From the NCBI RefSeq assembly GCF_932526225.1, contig NC_064034.1, positions 20,983,747-21,047,746 on the forward strand: a stretch of 64,000 bases of DNA, read 5' to 3'. A program made the position numbers and the translations under genes. Below are positions 10,530-23,000 of this stretch, piece by piece. The DNA comes from Nematostella vectensis. Lineage: Eukaryota; Cnidaria; Anthozoa; Actiniaria; Edwardsiidae. The first letter of the stretch is position 1. Each line of letters starts with the position of its first letter. The notes beneath the pieces were generated by a model that was not told where the DNA came from, did not search any database, and saw only the letters and a list, made by a program, of their open reading frames with translations.

Positions 10530-11701
10530 TGTACAGGACCCGAAATGATCCCAGGACCCGAAATGATCCCCAAAAGTACCCCAACTGATCCCGGGACCCG
10601 AAACGATCCCCAAGAGTCCCCGAAATGAACCCCAAGGAATTGCAGTAATGGAAAATAAAAGGAATGTGGAAGGATTGGCTTTCAGTATGAAACATTTTAG
10701 CGTCATTTTTGTCACTATCCAGAAATTTGAATTAACTAAAACCATAGTATTAATATTTTTATATACGACTGCGCGGGAAATACAGCTTTCGACAGCTTAG
10801 TTGAGTCAGCAATTGGGGTCAAATAAAATTCCCGTGATGGTAATTTGAAGAACCAGGCGTGAATAAATAATTCATACATAACAAGCCATAAACGAATGTC
10901 TCCAAAGATTAGACATGCCTCTGCTTTCCCGTAGGAAAATGTTTGTTTGTGTTCGGTGAATGAAAGACTTATCATAGAGAGAGATAGAGAGAAATCATGC
11001 AGTGGTGTACGCACTACTACATAAGGAAATTCAAAACTCACATATTGCTTTCAACAAAAGCCACATCTCTTAATATTTTGCAACGGTAGTAAAAGGGTTG
11101 TTTGAGTGCATTACTCAGTGTGCTTTTGTCATTCCATCTTCTCGGCCAAACCGGCTGTCGGTAACTATTCGCTCGTGTGAACATGGATTTCGTGGTGAAA
11201 AACACGTTTGGTTGTCAAATGAATATAGATTTTTAGGGTGATGTTTAACGGAAACGAGATTTATAGTGTCAGAGTCATGTGTTGGAACTGCAAATGTTTT
11301 GAAGGTCAAAAGTTTGGTTGTTCTGAGCAAGGCTGTGCTTTGGCTGTGCTATGTTTATGTTGTACTCCTTTCAGTAGCAGTTAAAAGTTGTGTATTTGTT
11401 TTGGGCTCTGTTTATGGGTTTACCGCCGAGGCAATGTAATAAATAGAAGTATTGTATTGGAATTTAAGTATTTTAAGTCATGTTATTTAGAAATAAGATT
11501 CGCTTTCAACCCTTAATTATGCTTTAAGAATTGGAAGTGCTTTCTTCTGCTTTCCCTTTGTCCATTACCGCAATTCCGTGGGGTTGAATTCGGGGACTCC
11601 TCGGTATCGTTTCGGGTCCCGGGATCAGTTGGGGTACTTTTGGGGATCATTTCGGGTCCTGGGTTCGTTTCGGGTCCTGGGATCATTTCGGGTCCTGTAC
11701 A
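10530..11701. mobile_element. non-autonomous DNA transposon with long terminal inverted repeats
   Basis: A 1172-bp element begins TGTACAGGACCCGAAATGATCC and ends with the reverse complement. About 150 bp of each end match in inverted orientation, containing internal direct repeats of GGACCCGAAAYGATCCC. GCTA occurs immediately outside both ends (10526-10529 and 11702-11705), consistent with a 4-bp target duplication. The centre (about 10740-11560) has no transposase. Confidence 0.75.
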
Positions 11702-11746
11702 GCTAAATTGTTAACAAATATTGGTGAAGAAGTTGCGCTGACGTTT

Positions 11747-11791
11747 CGAGCGTTAGCCCTTCGTTTTGCTCCGAGAAAGGGCTAACGCTCG
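11747..11791. repeat. short palindromic hairpin
   Basis: Two perfect 15-base arms (CGAGCGTTAGCCCTT and its complement) surround a 15-base loop. It resembles the small foldback repeats often scattered in cnidarian genomes; that comparison is from memory. Confidence 0.6.
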
Positions 11792-11999
11792 ATGTTTCAC
11801 AGAGGCGTTCGACACCTTTTTGACCTTGTGTTAATTTATACCTTGTCTACACAACGCGCCTACGCAGACCATCTAGTTTTTCTACAGCTTGCCTGTAGTC
11901 TTCCTAGTCATACCAAATATTGTTAAAGGCCCATTTAGAAAGCACGATTTAGATGTATGCGACACTTCTACAACTGGGATGGTTAAGACATGTCGTAGA

Positions 12000-12475
12000 C
12001 AGGTTGCAAACGACTAAATCGTCACGTCATCAATGACATAACTAAAAGCAACAATATGCTGACGTCATCAAAAATATATTCATATTTCATGAAAGAAACA
12101 TCGTATGACAGCCAAACTAGATGGTGTCATGTAGGTGTGTCAAGGAGGGTGCAACAAGATGGTCACATGATGATGTGTGATGTCATCGATGACGTCACTA
12201 AAGGCAATCCAGTCTAACGTGACTAAAAAACACACAAAACATTAAGAAACATTGTATGACAACCAAGCTTGGTAGGGTTCATGTATGTTTCAAGAAGGAT
12301 GCAAAGCTCTGGTCACTTATAATGTGTGATGACGTCATTGTGACGTCATAATTGATTCGACCACACCCAAAATAGGACGTGACGATTCTTTGCATGCTGA
12401 TGACTATTGTCTGTAAGTTTGATGGTCATAGCCTAAGCGGTTCATGAAATACGGAGGGGGCCCTTTTAGCCCCCC
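12000..12475. repeat. tandem duplication (about 130-160 bp) carrying CRE palindromes
   Basis: Two diverged copies lie at about 12090-12200 and 12240-12350. They share AAGAAACATYGTATGACARCCAA, a CATGTA.GT block, and GGTCAC...ATGTGTGATG. The stretch contains four perfect TGACGTCA sites (12060, 12190, 12330, 12341). A short C tract ends it near 12480. Confidence 0.6.
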
Positions 12476-13032
12476 CCCCCAATCACAGACAGCTCGGCTT
12501 ATATTGGCACAGTATACGCTATAAGTATAGCCTGCGTTTTCATCTCTCGTCCCCTCTCCTCCCCGTCCCTCTCCCTCGAGCCGCTCCGCAGGCTACTGTA
12601 AGTATCTCATAAAATCGCGTATTTTAGGTAAAAAAAAAGCTCAAACTTTATGTATCAAGGTCTTACAATGTCAATAACCTACTAAATATGAACTTTTATC
12701 TTGATTTTAAATTTATTTCTTCTAAATCTGCAATTAATCGCAATTATCGGGTATTTTGCTTTGACGTTGTCTAAAAAAAGGTAGAGCATAGCTGTCAACT
12801 CTCAAGGTTTTGGACCCTTCTCCCGCTCTCCCACCGTGAGCACCAAATCTCCCCCTTTTTAGCGGTATCTATCGCTAAAAATCCTTCTATGGAAAATCGA
12901 CATTTTGCCTATTTTCTATTTTTTTTTTTTTGCAGCGCCATTTATCGAACCACATGTGCAATGTGAGATCTATATTGTGCGCGAGAGCTTTTTGAACGGT
13001 AAACGTCTGCTGATTGGCTACCGAAAAGCTTA
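12476..13032. other. no gene seen
   Basis: Mixed AT-rich sequence with a pyrimidine-rich CTCTCGTCCCCTCTCC stretch near 12545. No exon, RNA gene or clear repeat was found. Confidence 0.4.
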
Positions 13033-13317
13033 AAATGATTTGAAAAGTGGGTAAGGCCGAGCGATGTGAAGACATTTTACCCTTGGTTATTAGCAACACA
13101 ATGTTCGTGGCAAGGTGAGATCTAGGGTCACTGAATGGTTATGTTATTGGGCCTTCGCAAAAATACTCATGAGTAATATGAATGTTTTATTATGATGGAT
13201 AGCGCGGGGAATACTTGAAAATGCGCACAGCCTGGGGCTGAGTTTGATGTCTACATTAGTGAGACAAACAAAATGGCGGGTGTCGTTGATCGCAGGTTCG
13301 ATCGTGCGTCGCTGTAA
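13033..13317 (+). repeat. interspersed repeat family A, copy 2
   Basis: A second copy of the 9982-10200 segment with an insertion of about 60 bases in its middle. It ends at AAAATGGCGGGTGTCGTTGATC and GATCGTGCGTCG. The ATG here is followed by a stop within 14 codons. Confidence 0.6.
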
Positions 13318-13914
13318 ATTATATGCCCTTCTGGGAATTTTAGACCGCATTACTACTAGAACAAATGTTTGATGCAGCATTTACAATGGATTCATTGAGG
13401 AAAGTTGCTGTATTTGCCTGCAGAAGGTTTTTGGCGAGATCGATGATTTTTTGCCTCCTGCCATTGCTGACTCGTTATGTCTGCTGATGACGATCTAACC
13501 CAAGATGAGGACTCACCTCCATTGTATATTTGCTAGAACAATAGTACAGATAGCAAAGGATCGATAAAATCTCACGCTAAATTTGGAGCCGGAAGGGGTC
13601 TTATAAAAAACAGACAAGCTTAACTTATAAAGTATTAAAAAACGAAAGACTCATTATAATTTTTTTCAAAAGAGATCGCTTGGATATTATCAACAAAGAT
13701 CAACTAGTTTTGGAGTAGAGATTAGTTAAATTCAACGACAAGCATAGGATTATTTCGGACTAATAGAACTCTAATTGACAGTAGTCACCAAGAGAATAGC
13801 CAATGAGAAATGTATTTAGTCATCTTGTTATATAGGTGTCAAGAACCCAGGCAGCCCCCAACCATCACTGGTACTGGGAAAGACTTGAACACGTCTTGTA
13901 CTAGAAGCCATCAG
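13318..13914. other. no gene seen
   Basis: Unique-looking sequence between a repeat copy and the large minisatellite. No supported coding frame. Confidence 0.4.
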
Positions 13915-16900
13915 CAGGAAACGCCTACTGGAGGTAACAGATGGGGTAAAGGGTAGCATAAGCTAGGCGGTAGCTTTGCAGGAAATGCCAACTGAAGGTA
14001 ACAGATGGGGTAAAGGGTGAAGCTAGATGGTAGCTTTGCAGGAAACGCCTACTGGAGGTAACAGATGGTTAAAGGGTAGCATAAGCTAGATGGTAGCTTT
14101 GCAGGAAATGCCTACTGAAGGTAACAGATGGGGTAAAGGGTAGCATAAGCTAGATGGTAGTCTTGCAGGAAATGCCTACTGAAGGTAACAGATGGGGTAA
14201 AGGGAAAAGCTAGGCGGTAACTTTGCAGGAAATGCCTACTGAAGGTAACAGATGGGGTAAAGGGTAGCATAAGCTAGATGGTAGCTTTGCAGGAAATGCC
14301 TACTGAAGGTAACAGATGGGGTAAAGGGTAGCATAAGCTAGGCGGTAGCTTTGCAGGAAATGTCTACTGAAGGTAACAGATGGGGTAAAGGGTAGCATAA
14401 GCTAGGCGGTAGCTTTGCAGGAAATGCCTACTGAAGGTAACAGATGGGGTAAAGGGAAAAGCTAGGCGGTAGCTTTGCAGGAAATGCCTACTGAAGGTAA
14501 CAGATGGGGTAAAGGGTAGCATAAGCTAGATGGTAGCTTTGCAGGAAATGCCTACTGAAGGTAACAGATGGGGTAAAGGGAAAAGCTAGGCGGTAGCTTT
14601 GCAGGAAATGCCTACTGAAGGTAACAGATGGGGTAAAGGGTAGCATAAGCTAGGCGGTAGCTTTGCAGGAAATGCCAACTGAAGGTAACAGATGGGGTAA
14701 AGGGTGAAGCTAGATGGTAGCTTTGCAGGAAACGCCTACTGGAGGTAACAGATGGTTAAAGGGTAGCATAAGCTAGATGGTAGCTTTGCAGGAAATGCCT
14801 ACTGAAGGTAACAGATGGGGTAAAGGGTAGCATAAGCTAGATGGTAGTCTTGCAGGAAATGCCTACTGAAGGTAACAGATGGGGTAAAGGGTAGCATAAG
14901 CTAGATGGTAGCTTTGCAGGAAATGCCTACTGAAGGTAACAGATGGGGTAAAGGGTAGCATAAGCTAGGCGGTAGCTTTGCAGGAAATGCCTACTGAAGG
15001 TAACAGATGGGGTAAAGGGTAGCATAAGCTAGGCGGTAGCTTTGCAGGAAATGCCTACTGAAGGTAACAGATGGGGTAAAGGGTAGCTTAAGCTAGATAG
15101 TAGCTTTGCAGGAAATGCCTACTGAAGGTAACAGATGGGGTAAAGGGTAGCATAAGCTAGATGGTAGTCTTGCAGGAAATGCCTACTGAAGGTAACAGAT
15201 GGGGTAAAGGGAAAAGCTAGGCGGTAGCTTTGCAGGAAATGCCTACTGAAGGTAACAGATGGGGTAAAGGGTAGCATAAGCTAGATGGTAGCTTTGCAGG
15301 AAATGCCTACTGAAGGTAACAGATGGGGTAAAGGGTAGCATAAGCTAGGCGGTAGCTTTGCAGGAAATGCCTACTGAAGGTAACAGATGGGGTAAAGGGT
15401 AGCATAAGCTAGGCGGTAGCTTTGCAGGAAATGCCTACTGAAGGTAACAGATGGGGTAAAGGGTAGCTTAAGCTAGATAGTAGCTTTGCAGGAAATGCCT
15501 ACTGAAGGTAACAGATGGGGTAAAGGGTAGCATAAGCTAGATGGTAGTCTTGCAGGAAATGCCTACTGAAGGTAACAGATGGGGTAAAGGGAAAAGCTAG
15601 GCGGTAGCTTTGCAGGAAATGCCTACTGAAGGTAACAGATGGGGTAAAGGGTAGCATAAGCTAGATGGTAGCTTTGCAGGAAATGCCTACTGAAGGTAAC
15701 AGATGGGGTAAAGGGAAAAGCTAGGCGGTAGCTTTGCAGGAAATGCCTACTGAAGGTAACAGATGGGGTAAAGGGTAGCATAAGCTAGGCGGTAGCTTTG
15801 CAGGAAATGCCTACTGAAGGTAACAGATGGGGTAAAGGGTAGCATAAGCTAGATGGTAGCTTTGCAGGAAATGCCTACTGAAGGTAACAGATGGGGTAAA
15901 GGGTAGCATAAGCTAGGCGGTAGCTTTGCAGGAAATGCCTACTGAAGGTAACAGATGGGGTAAAGGGTAGCATAAGCTAGGCGGTAGCTTTGCAGGAAAT
16001 GCCTACTGAAGGTAACAGATGGGGTAAAGGGTAGCTTAAGCTAGATAGTAGCTTTGCAGGAAATGCCTACTGAAGGTAACAGATGGAGTAAAGGGTAGCA
16101 TAAGCTAGATGGTAGTCTTGCAGGAAATGCCTACTGAAGGTAACAGATGGGGTAAAGGGTAGCATAAGCTAGATGGTAGCTTTGCAGGAAATGCCTACTG
16201 AAGGTAACAGATGGGGTAAAGGGAAAAGCTAGGCGGTAGCTTTGCAGGAAATGCCTACTGAAGGTAACAGATGGGGTAAAGGGTAGCATAAGCTAGGCGG
16301 TAGCTTTGCAGGAAATGCCTACTGAAGGTAACAGATGGGGTAAAGGGTAGCATAAGCTAGGCGGTAGCTTTGCAGGAAATGCCTACTGAAGGTAACAGAT
16401 GGGGTAAAGGGTAGCTTAAGCTAGATAGTAGCTTTGCAGGAATTGCCTACTGAAGGTAACAGATTGGGTAAAGGGTAGCTTAAGCTAGATAGTAGCTTTG
16501 CAGGAAATGCCTACTGAAGGTAACAGATGGGGTAAAGGGTAGCATAAGCTAGATGGTAGTCTTGCAGGAAATGCCTACTGAAGGTAACAGATGGGGTAAA
16601 GGGAAAAGCTAGGCGGTAGCTTTGCAGGAAATGCCTACTGAAGGTAACAGATGGGGTAAAGGGTAGCATAAGCTAGGCGGTAGCTTTGCAGGAAATGCCT
16701 ACTGAAGGTAACAGATGGGGTAAAGGGTAGCTTAAGCTAGATAGTAGCTTTGCAGGAATTGCCTACTGAAGGTAACAGATGGGGTAAAGGGAAAAGCTAG
16801 GCGGTAGCTTTGCAGGAAATGCCTACTGAAGGTAACAGATGGTTAAAGGGTAGCATAAGCTAGGTGGTAGCTTTGCAGGAATTGCCTACTGAAGGTAACA

Positions 16901-18316
16901 GATTGGGTAAAGGGAAAAGCTAGGCGGTAGCTTTGCAGGAAATGCCTACTGAAGGTAACAGATGGGGTAAAGGGAAAAGCTAGGCGGTAGCTTTGCAGGA
17001 AATGCCTACTGAAGGTAACAGATGGGGTAAAGGGAAAAGCTAGGCGGTAGCTTTGCAGGAAATGCCTACTGAAGGTAACAGATGGGGTAAAGGGTAGCAT
17101 AAGCTAGATGGTAGTCTTGCAGGAAATGCCTACTGAAGGTAACAGATGGGGTAAAGGGAAAAGCTAGGCGGTAACTTTGCAGGAAATGCCTACTGAAGGT
17201 AACAGATGGGGTAAAGGGTAGCATAAGCTAGATGGTAGCTTTGCAGGAAATGCCTACTGAAGGTAACAGATGGGGTAAAGGGTAGCATAAGCTAGGCGGT
17301 AGCTTTGCAGGAAATGCCTACTGAAGGTAACAGATGGGGTAAAGGGTAGCTTAAGCTAGATAGTAGCTTTGCAGGAAATGCCTACTGAAGGTAACAGATG
17401 GGGTAAAGGGTAGCATAAGCTAGATAGTAGCTTTGCAGGAATTGCCTACTGAAGGTAACAGATGGGGTAAAGGGTAGCATAAGCTAGATGGTAGTCTTGC
17501 AGGAAATGCCTACTGAAGGTAACAGATTGGGTAAAGGGTAGCTTAAGCTAGATAGTAGCTTTGCAGGAAATGCCTACTGAAGGTAACAGATTGGGTAAAG
17601 GGTAAAGCTAGGCTGTAGCTTTGCAGGAAACGCCTACTGAAGGTAACAGATTGGGTAAAGGGTAGCATAAGCTAGATGGTAGTCTTGCAGGAAATGCCTA
17701 CTGAAGGTAACAGATGGGGTAAAGGGTAGCATAAGCTAGGCGGTAGTCTTGCAGGAAATGCCTACTGAAGGTAACAGATGGGGTAAAGGGTGTAGCTAGA
17801 TGGTAGCTTTGCAGGAAACGCCTACTGAAGGTAACAGATGGGGTAAAGGGTAGCATAAGCTAGGCGGTAGTCTTGCAGGAAATGCCTACTGAAGGTAACA
17901 GATGGGGTAAAGGGTAGCATAAGCTAGGCGGTAGTCTTGCAGGAAATGCCTACTGAAGGTAACAGATTGGGTAAAGGGTGTAGCTAGATGGTAGCTTTGC
18001 AGGAAACGCCTACTGAAGGTAACAGATGGGGTAAAGGGTAGCATAAGCTAGATGGTAGTCTTGCAGGAAATGCCTACTGAAGGTAACAGATGGGGTAAAG
18101 GGAAAAGCTAGGCGGTAGCTTTGCAGGAAATGCCTACTGAAGGTAACAGATGGGGTAAAGGGTAGCTTAAGCTAGATGGTAGTCTTGCAGGAAATGCCTA
18201 CTGAAGGTAACAGATGGGGTAAAGGGTAGCATAAGCTAGATGGTAGCTTTGCAGGAATTGCCTACTGAAGGTAACAGATTGGGTAAAGGGTAGCAGAAGG
18301 TAGACGGTAGCTTTGC
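13915..18316. repeat. 4.4-kb minisatellite, 57-63 bp units with higher-order structure
   Basis: About 70 copies of a unit containing GTAGCTTTGCAGGAAATGCC, TACTGAAGGTAACAGATGGGG and TAAAGGG. The linker is either TAGCATAAGCTAG (about 63 bp unit) or AAAAGCTAG (about 57 bp unit). Variant units (AGATAGTAG, AGATGGTAGTCTTG, GGCGGTAG) recur in the same order at about 380-bp spacing, for example near 15086 and 15466, so blocks of six units have been amplified together. A minus-strand frame at 16843-17100 is a by-product. It would lie in the first intron if exon 1 of the ERCC6L2-like gene is upstream. Confidence 0.95.
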
Positions 18317-19740
18317 CAAAAAAAAAACATAAAGCAGTGATCCCCCTTCTGTGAGTAGCTTAGATAGAATTTCATTTTATAAAATTCCTTACTTAAAGGA
18401 ATGTTAAAGATCTGTAGACTAATCCTAAGCCATTATTTATTTTACGAAGAACTGCTTGATTTGATTTCAATGATAATTTACTCTATCCTTATTTGGTTGG
18501 TACAGATTTCTAAAACCAACCTTAGTTTATTCCGTGTACACAGTTGTAATAACTACTTATTAATTGAGTGCAAAGTCTGTAGAGAAATATCAGACAGAGG
18601 TCTTGAATGTACTGCCCAAGGACGCAGGCGGAGGGCTGTACAGAAAAGACCAAGGTCTGATATTTCTCTGTACAAACCGAGCAATCGAGGAAAGTTTCAT
18701 TATATGACTTTTAAAAACTAATATGAAGAGAAAAGAAATCAACTTTTGTTTTCACACAAATATTGATTAGTTTATCGATTGATTGCAAAAAGGAGGGAAA
18801 ACAAGAAACTCTTGCGTATGGTCAACTAAAAAAAATGTAAAAGAAACCATTAACCAAAAAAAAATTGACACTTACAGACCTTGGAGTGAAGAGATGTTGG
18901 TTTTAGTAGCCCTTAAGACCGAAAACAAAGAATGATCCGTGGGCCCAAATGAATGGAAATCAAAGCAAAAAGATTTACTTGGTTTATTCACCATTCACAT
19001 TGTTTTTTCATCATTGTGACAAGCAATGTGATATATTATTATAATGACTTTTCTGGCTATTTTTTCCTATTTTAACGTTTTGAAAGCTACATGCTTTATC
19101 CCAAAGGTGCTTTACATCAAAACAATAAGAAATAAATCTCAGATGTCAGTCTTCACGGCATGAATGGACTGTTTGGTGTGAAAACTTCACAAAAAACTTC
19201 TAAAGTAGAAGAAAACGCCAATCGCTTTATGCTGCTCTATGTGATTTGATGAAAATATTGCATTTACAAAGCTGTGTGTCTTTAAGAGACTCTTTTGGGT
19301 ATTTGCATCCCTTGTTATTTATTAATTTGTTTGTCTGATATAAAAAAGATTTGTATTTCTTGGCAATCAGTGGTGTTTGCCGGCTTGCCATAAGTTATTG
19401 TTTTTCTTCTTGTCAAAATTTTCTTTGACAAGATAATAAAACTCTTACTCAGTCATTTATCACCCATTACCAATTCCTAAGACCTGATTGGTTGTTTTTC
19501 TATTGTTTCTGGTTTTTTAGTCAATTTTGTTTAGCAAAGATTGCTTGACTGAACAAAACAACACCAAAAAAAGCTCATAGAATTCCCTGGTCCAGATACG
19601 GGAAAAGATAGCCCACCAGTCTGGGAGATGGGAAAATATTGCCTGCTAAATCAGCCAATCAGAGCATGCGTACTATCTTAGCCATATAATAGTTAGCCTT
19701 ATTTCATTTTCTGAGTTGTAATTAGCCTTATTTCATTCCC
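18317..19740. other. no gene seen apart from a hairpin repeat
   Basis: AT-rich sequence between the minisatellite and exon 2 of the ERCC6L2-like gene. The open frame at 18401-18721 runs through the hairpin at 18576-18675 and is not convincing. Confidence 0.4.
18576..18675. mobile_element. hairpin (foldback) MITE-like element
   Basis: Arms 18581-18604 and 18646-18669 match in inverted orientation (AGAGAAATATCAGAC, three mismatches, GGTCTT). Pairing continues inward through TGTACTGCCC and GGGCTGTACA, giving about 40-base arms around a short loop. It resembles small palindromic repeats common in anthozoan genomes, a recollection rather than a search. Confidence 0.6.
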
Positions 19741-19741
19741 T

Positions 19742-19933
19742 GTAAACTATTGTGATAAGCCGAATTTCATTCCCTGTAAACTATTGTTATTAATCTTATT
19801 TCATTCCCTGTACACAGTTGTTCTTAACCTTTTTTTATTCTGTATGAATTTCATTCCCTGTAAACTATTGTTATTAATCTTATTTCATTCCCTGTACACA
19901 GTTGTTCTTAACCTTTTTTTATTCTGTATGTAG
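19742..19933 (+). repeat. duplicated intron end before exon 2
   Basis: A unit of about 82 bp (TTTCATTCCCTGTAAACTATTG through CCTTTTTTTATTCTGTATG) is present twice, plus partial copies upstream. The second copy ends in TGTAG and supplies the acceptor of exon 2. The first ends in TGAATT and lacks the AG. The duplication thus includes the polypyrimidine tract of a functional splice site. Confidence 0.75.
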
Positions 19934-20045
19934 TGGCTTTCAGCATTGGGGAGATGTGTATGGCACTGTATAACAATGATGGAAAATATTACAGAGCTTT
20001 CGTCAAACAGCGCTATGGCAACAATTTTGAAGTTGAATTTATAGG
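19934..20045 (+). CDS. ERCC6L2: ERCC6L2-like exon 2: start of Tudor-like domain
   Basis: The acceptor is TATGTAG and the donor is GG|GTAAAG. The exon enters in phase 1 and encodes [20 protein letters not shown] and onward to [21 protein letters not shown] resembles the start of the human N-terminal Tudor-type domain. The first codon is split: the preceding exon must end in one base, and if that base were A the split codon would itself be ATG. Confidence 0.85.
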
Positions 20046-23000
20046 GTAAAGGAGTGTTTGTTAATAGGGAACACCTTGAAATTTGAGTCCCTCCCCATTC
20101 ATTGAACATAACGTTTAGTACCCTTTCACCTTCTATAACCCCTAAAATTTCAGAGACTCCCTTCTAGGGTGTAGGGGTGGTTTTGTCATTGGAAGAGTGC
20201 CCCTCAGTTCTTTCTTTAAGTTATAGCTATTTTTTAAATTTGTTAATGGAAACTGTTCATAAATTGTATCTATTATAATTGTGAATTACAGAGAGAATAT
20301 GTCTTTGCTATACGTCCCTACTTTACAGTATCTGATGTTGTTAAAGTGTAGAACACACAAAAACTTTACTATTTTGTACCTTGTGTTTTTCTACAAATTT
20401 ATAAAATCCATTTTGATTGGGACACGGCTTTCCATTTGGTAAAATAGAAACATTTTAAAAGCATGAATAGGTTTGAGGGATCGTTGACTCCCAATCAAAC
20501 CCTTATAATCCGAAAAACACACATGGACTCCCCTAAACATTGCCCATAATAAAGCTTGATCCAAATCGTGTATGGGAAAGCTATATAAATATTCCCATTT
20601 GTCTAGTTGTTTTTTTTCATCTGCTCAATTCCTTACAATGCTCAGGTATGCAGATGAGGTTGCTTATCTTGTGCCAGCTACAGATCTTAGAAAGATTCCA
20701 AGGAAGGAGAGACACGCCAAGCCTTGTAGATCAGGTGCAGTTAGAACCTTGTTATCAACAACCCCTTGAAGCTCAATTTTACAAATTTAGAGCGAAGTTT
20801 GGCTTTAATTTTTTTTTGATACACCAACACATGATGGGAGGGGGATAGAACTATCCCCAAATCGATTTTGTAAAGCAATCTGCAAGCATTGAGAAATGAT
20901 TTTTTGAACATCAAATTTAGCTTTCTGTTGGGAAACCTGTTGGGAAACCTGTACACCAAGTTACCTCCATTGACAAATGTAGAGTTTTTATTAACAGTCA
21001 AATTATACAAAATGTTTTGAAATTATTGAAACATAAAATGCTCAGGAAACAGCAAGGGGGGCTTGCTTGTGTATGAAATACATTGTTAAAAAGAATCCCC
21101 CAAAAATTGGTAATCCATTGGAGAAAGTTGTTTGATTTATAGTTAAGATGTTGTTTCTTTTTACAGTAGAACCAATATCAAGGTCAGAGTGTAATTCAGA
21201 CGACTGCCTGTTTTTACCCCTGCGGGGGAATGAGCAAGACCAACAGATGAGGTAAGTAAAAATCATTGTGTTAAGATAATTATGTACAATTCTTGAAAAA
21301 TCTTGTCTATATTTTTCCCCTTCCTTATTTAAGAGCCACCATACTGTACTCTACTATGACATGACTATGACTGTCACATTGTGACATGTTTTATATTTAT
21401 ACAGATCCAAGTACAATGAGCCAGATGAAGATGAATTAGAGTGTGAATTCACCAAACTCTTAGAAGGTTTGCACGAAACTAGATCTTAACATTCTTATTT
21501 ATTTATATGTCTAGTTTACTGTACATAAACATTGTGATAAATGTGTTTTATACCAGTTCCGAGGTCAAAAGCTAAGAAGACTGTAAAGTATAGCAGGAAT
21601 TACAAACCTTTAGATGTCGGCCCAAGACAGACCGTGTCAAAGAATAAGAAAAAAGGCAGAACCAGGTCTGCACAAAGCACCACCCAGTTGTCAAGTGTGA
21701 TTGAAAGGACACACCTTCTTGAGCCAGATGAATGTTACATGGGATGGAATATTAGTGGTGAGTACATGCCTAATTTTGTATCAATGGGAACTGATAGTAT
21801 TGAAAAAATAGTGAGAATGTGTTTGATTCAGGTTTTGATGATGATGACTTGGAGAAGCCACACTTCACAGACCCAGCCCCATGCCCATATGAACCGTTTG
21901 TACTGTCGGGTCCCAATGAACACCCTGTCATTCAGGTAGGGCACATTGACCACCAATTTGTACATTTTGAGCCAAGTCTATTGGATATTTATCAATTATT
22001 TGTTTCTGAATTTTGTAAGTAATAAGAATGTATCTTAGTCGCTTACAAGGTAGAATGCAGCATTTTACATACTGTCAGTTGCACATTTGGATGGTAAATG
22101 TAGATTATGGCTTGTTGTAAGATACATATGGCTTGTTGTAACTGTACATATGGCTTGTTGTAACTGATACATATGGCTTGTTGTAACTGATACATATAGC
22201 TTGTTGTAACTGATACATATGGCTTGTTGTAACTGATACATATGGATTGTTGTTACTGATACATATGGCTTGTTGTAACTGATTCATGTGGCTTGTTGTA
22301 ACTGATACATATGGCTTGTTGTAACTGATACATATGGCTTGTTGTAACTGATACATATGGATTGTTGTTACTGATACATATGGCTTGTTGTAACTGATTC
22401 ATGTGGCTTGTTGTAACTGATACATATGGCTTGTTGTAACTGATACATATGGCTTGTTGTAACGGTATCCAGTCACTTCGTCCACAAACCGTGTCGTCCA
22501 CAACCAACTCGTCCACAAATTAAGTCAACTCGTCCACAAGTAGAGTCAGCTTGTCCACAAAAATAGAGTCAATTCGTCCACACATAGTTTTCACAAAAAT
22601 CTAGCCTGATAGCATAAGTGTTTATTTAAAAGGAACCCCTACGTAACTAGCACCAAATTAATCCCTGGAATACGTAGATTAATGATCGAGTAGTTATTTT
22701 TGTGCGATTTTATTGATGCAGCTAATATCAGTTGTAACTGATGAATTTGGCTTGTTGTAACTGATTCATAAGACTTGTTGTAACCAATGCATATGACTTG
22801 CAGGTTCCAGCACCATTCAACTGCCGCTTGAGGGATTACCAGAGGGAAGGAGTGCAGTTTCTCTACCAGCATTATCGTTCCAATAATGGTGCCATCCTGG
22901 GAGACGACATGGGTCTTGGTAAGACCGTCCAAGTCATTGCACTCTTGTCTGCCATCTTGGGTAAAACAGGAACTAGGGCTGATGTGTTTGGCAAATATAT

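Noticed and set aside
16843-17100. Minus-strand repeat protein inside the large minisatellite
   Set aside because: Open only because consecutive 57-bp units keep the frame; neighbouring units of other length break it.
13915-18316. CRISPR-like repeat array
   Set aside because: Units are contiguous tandem repeats without unique spacers, in a eukaryotic genome.
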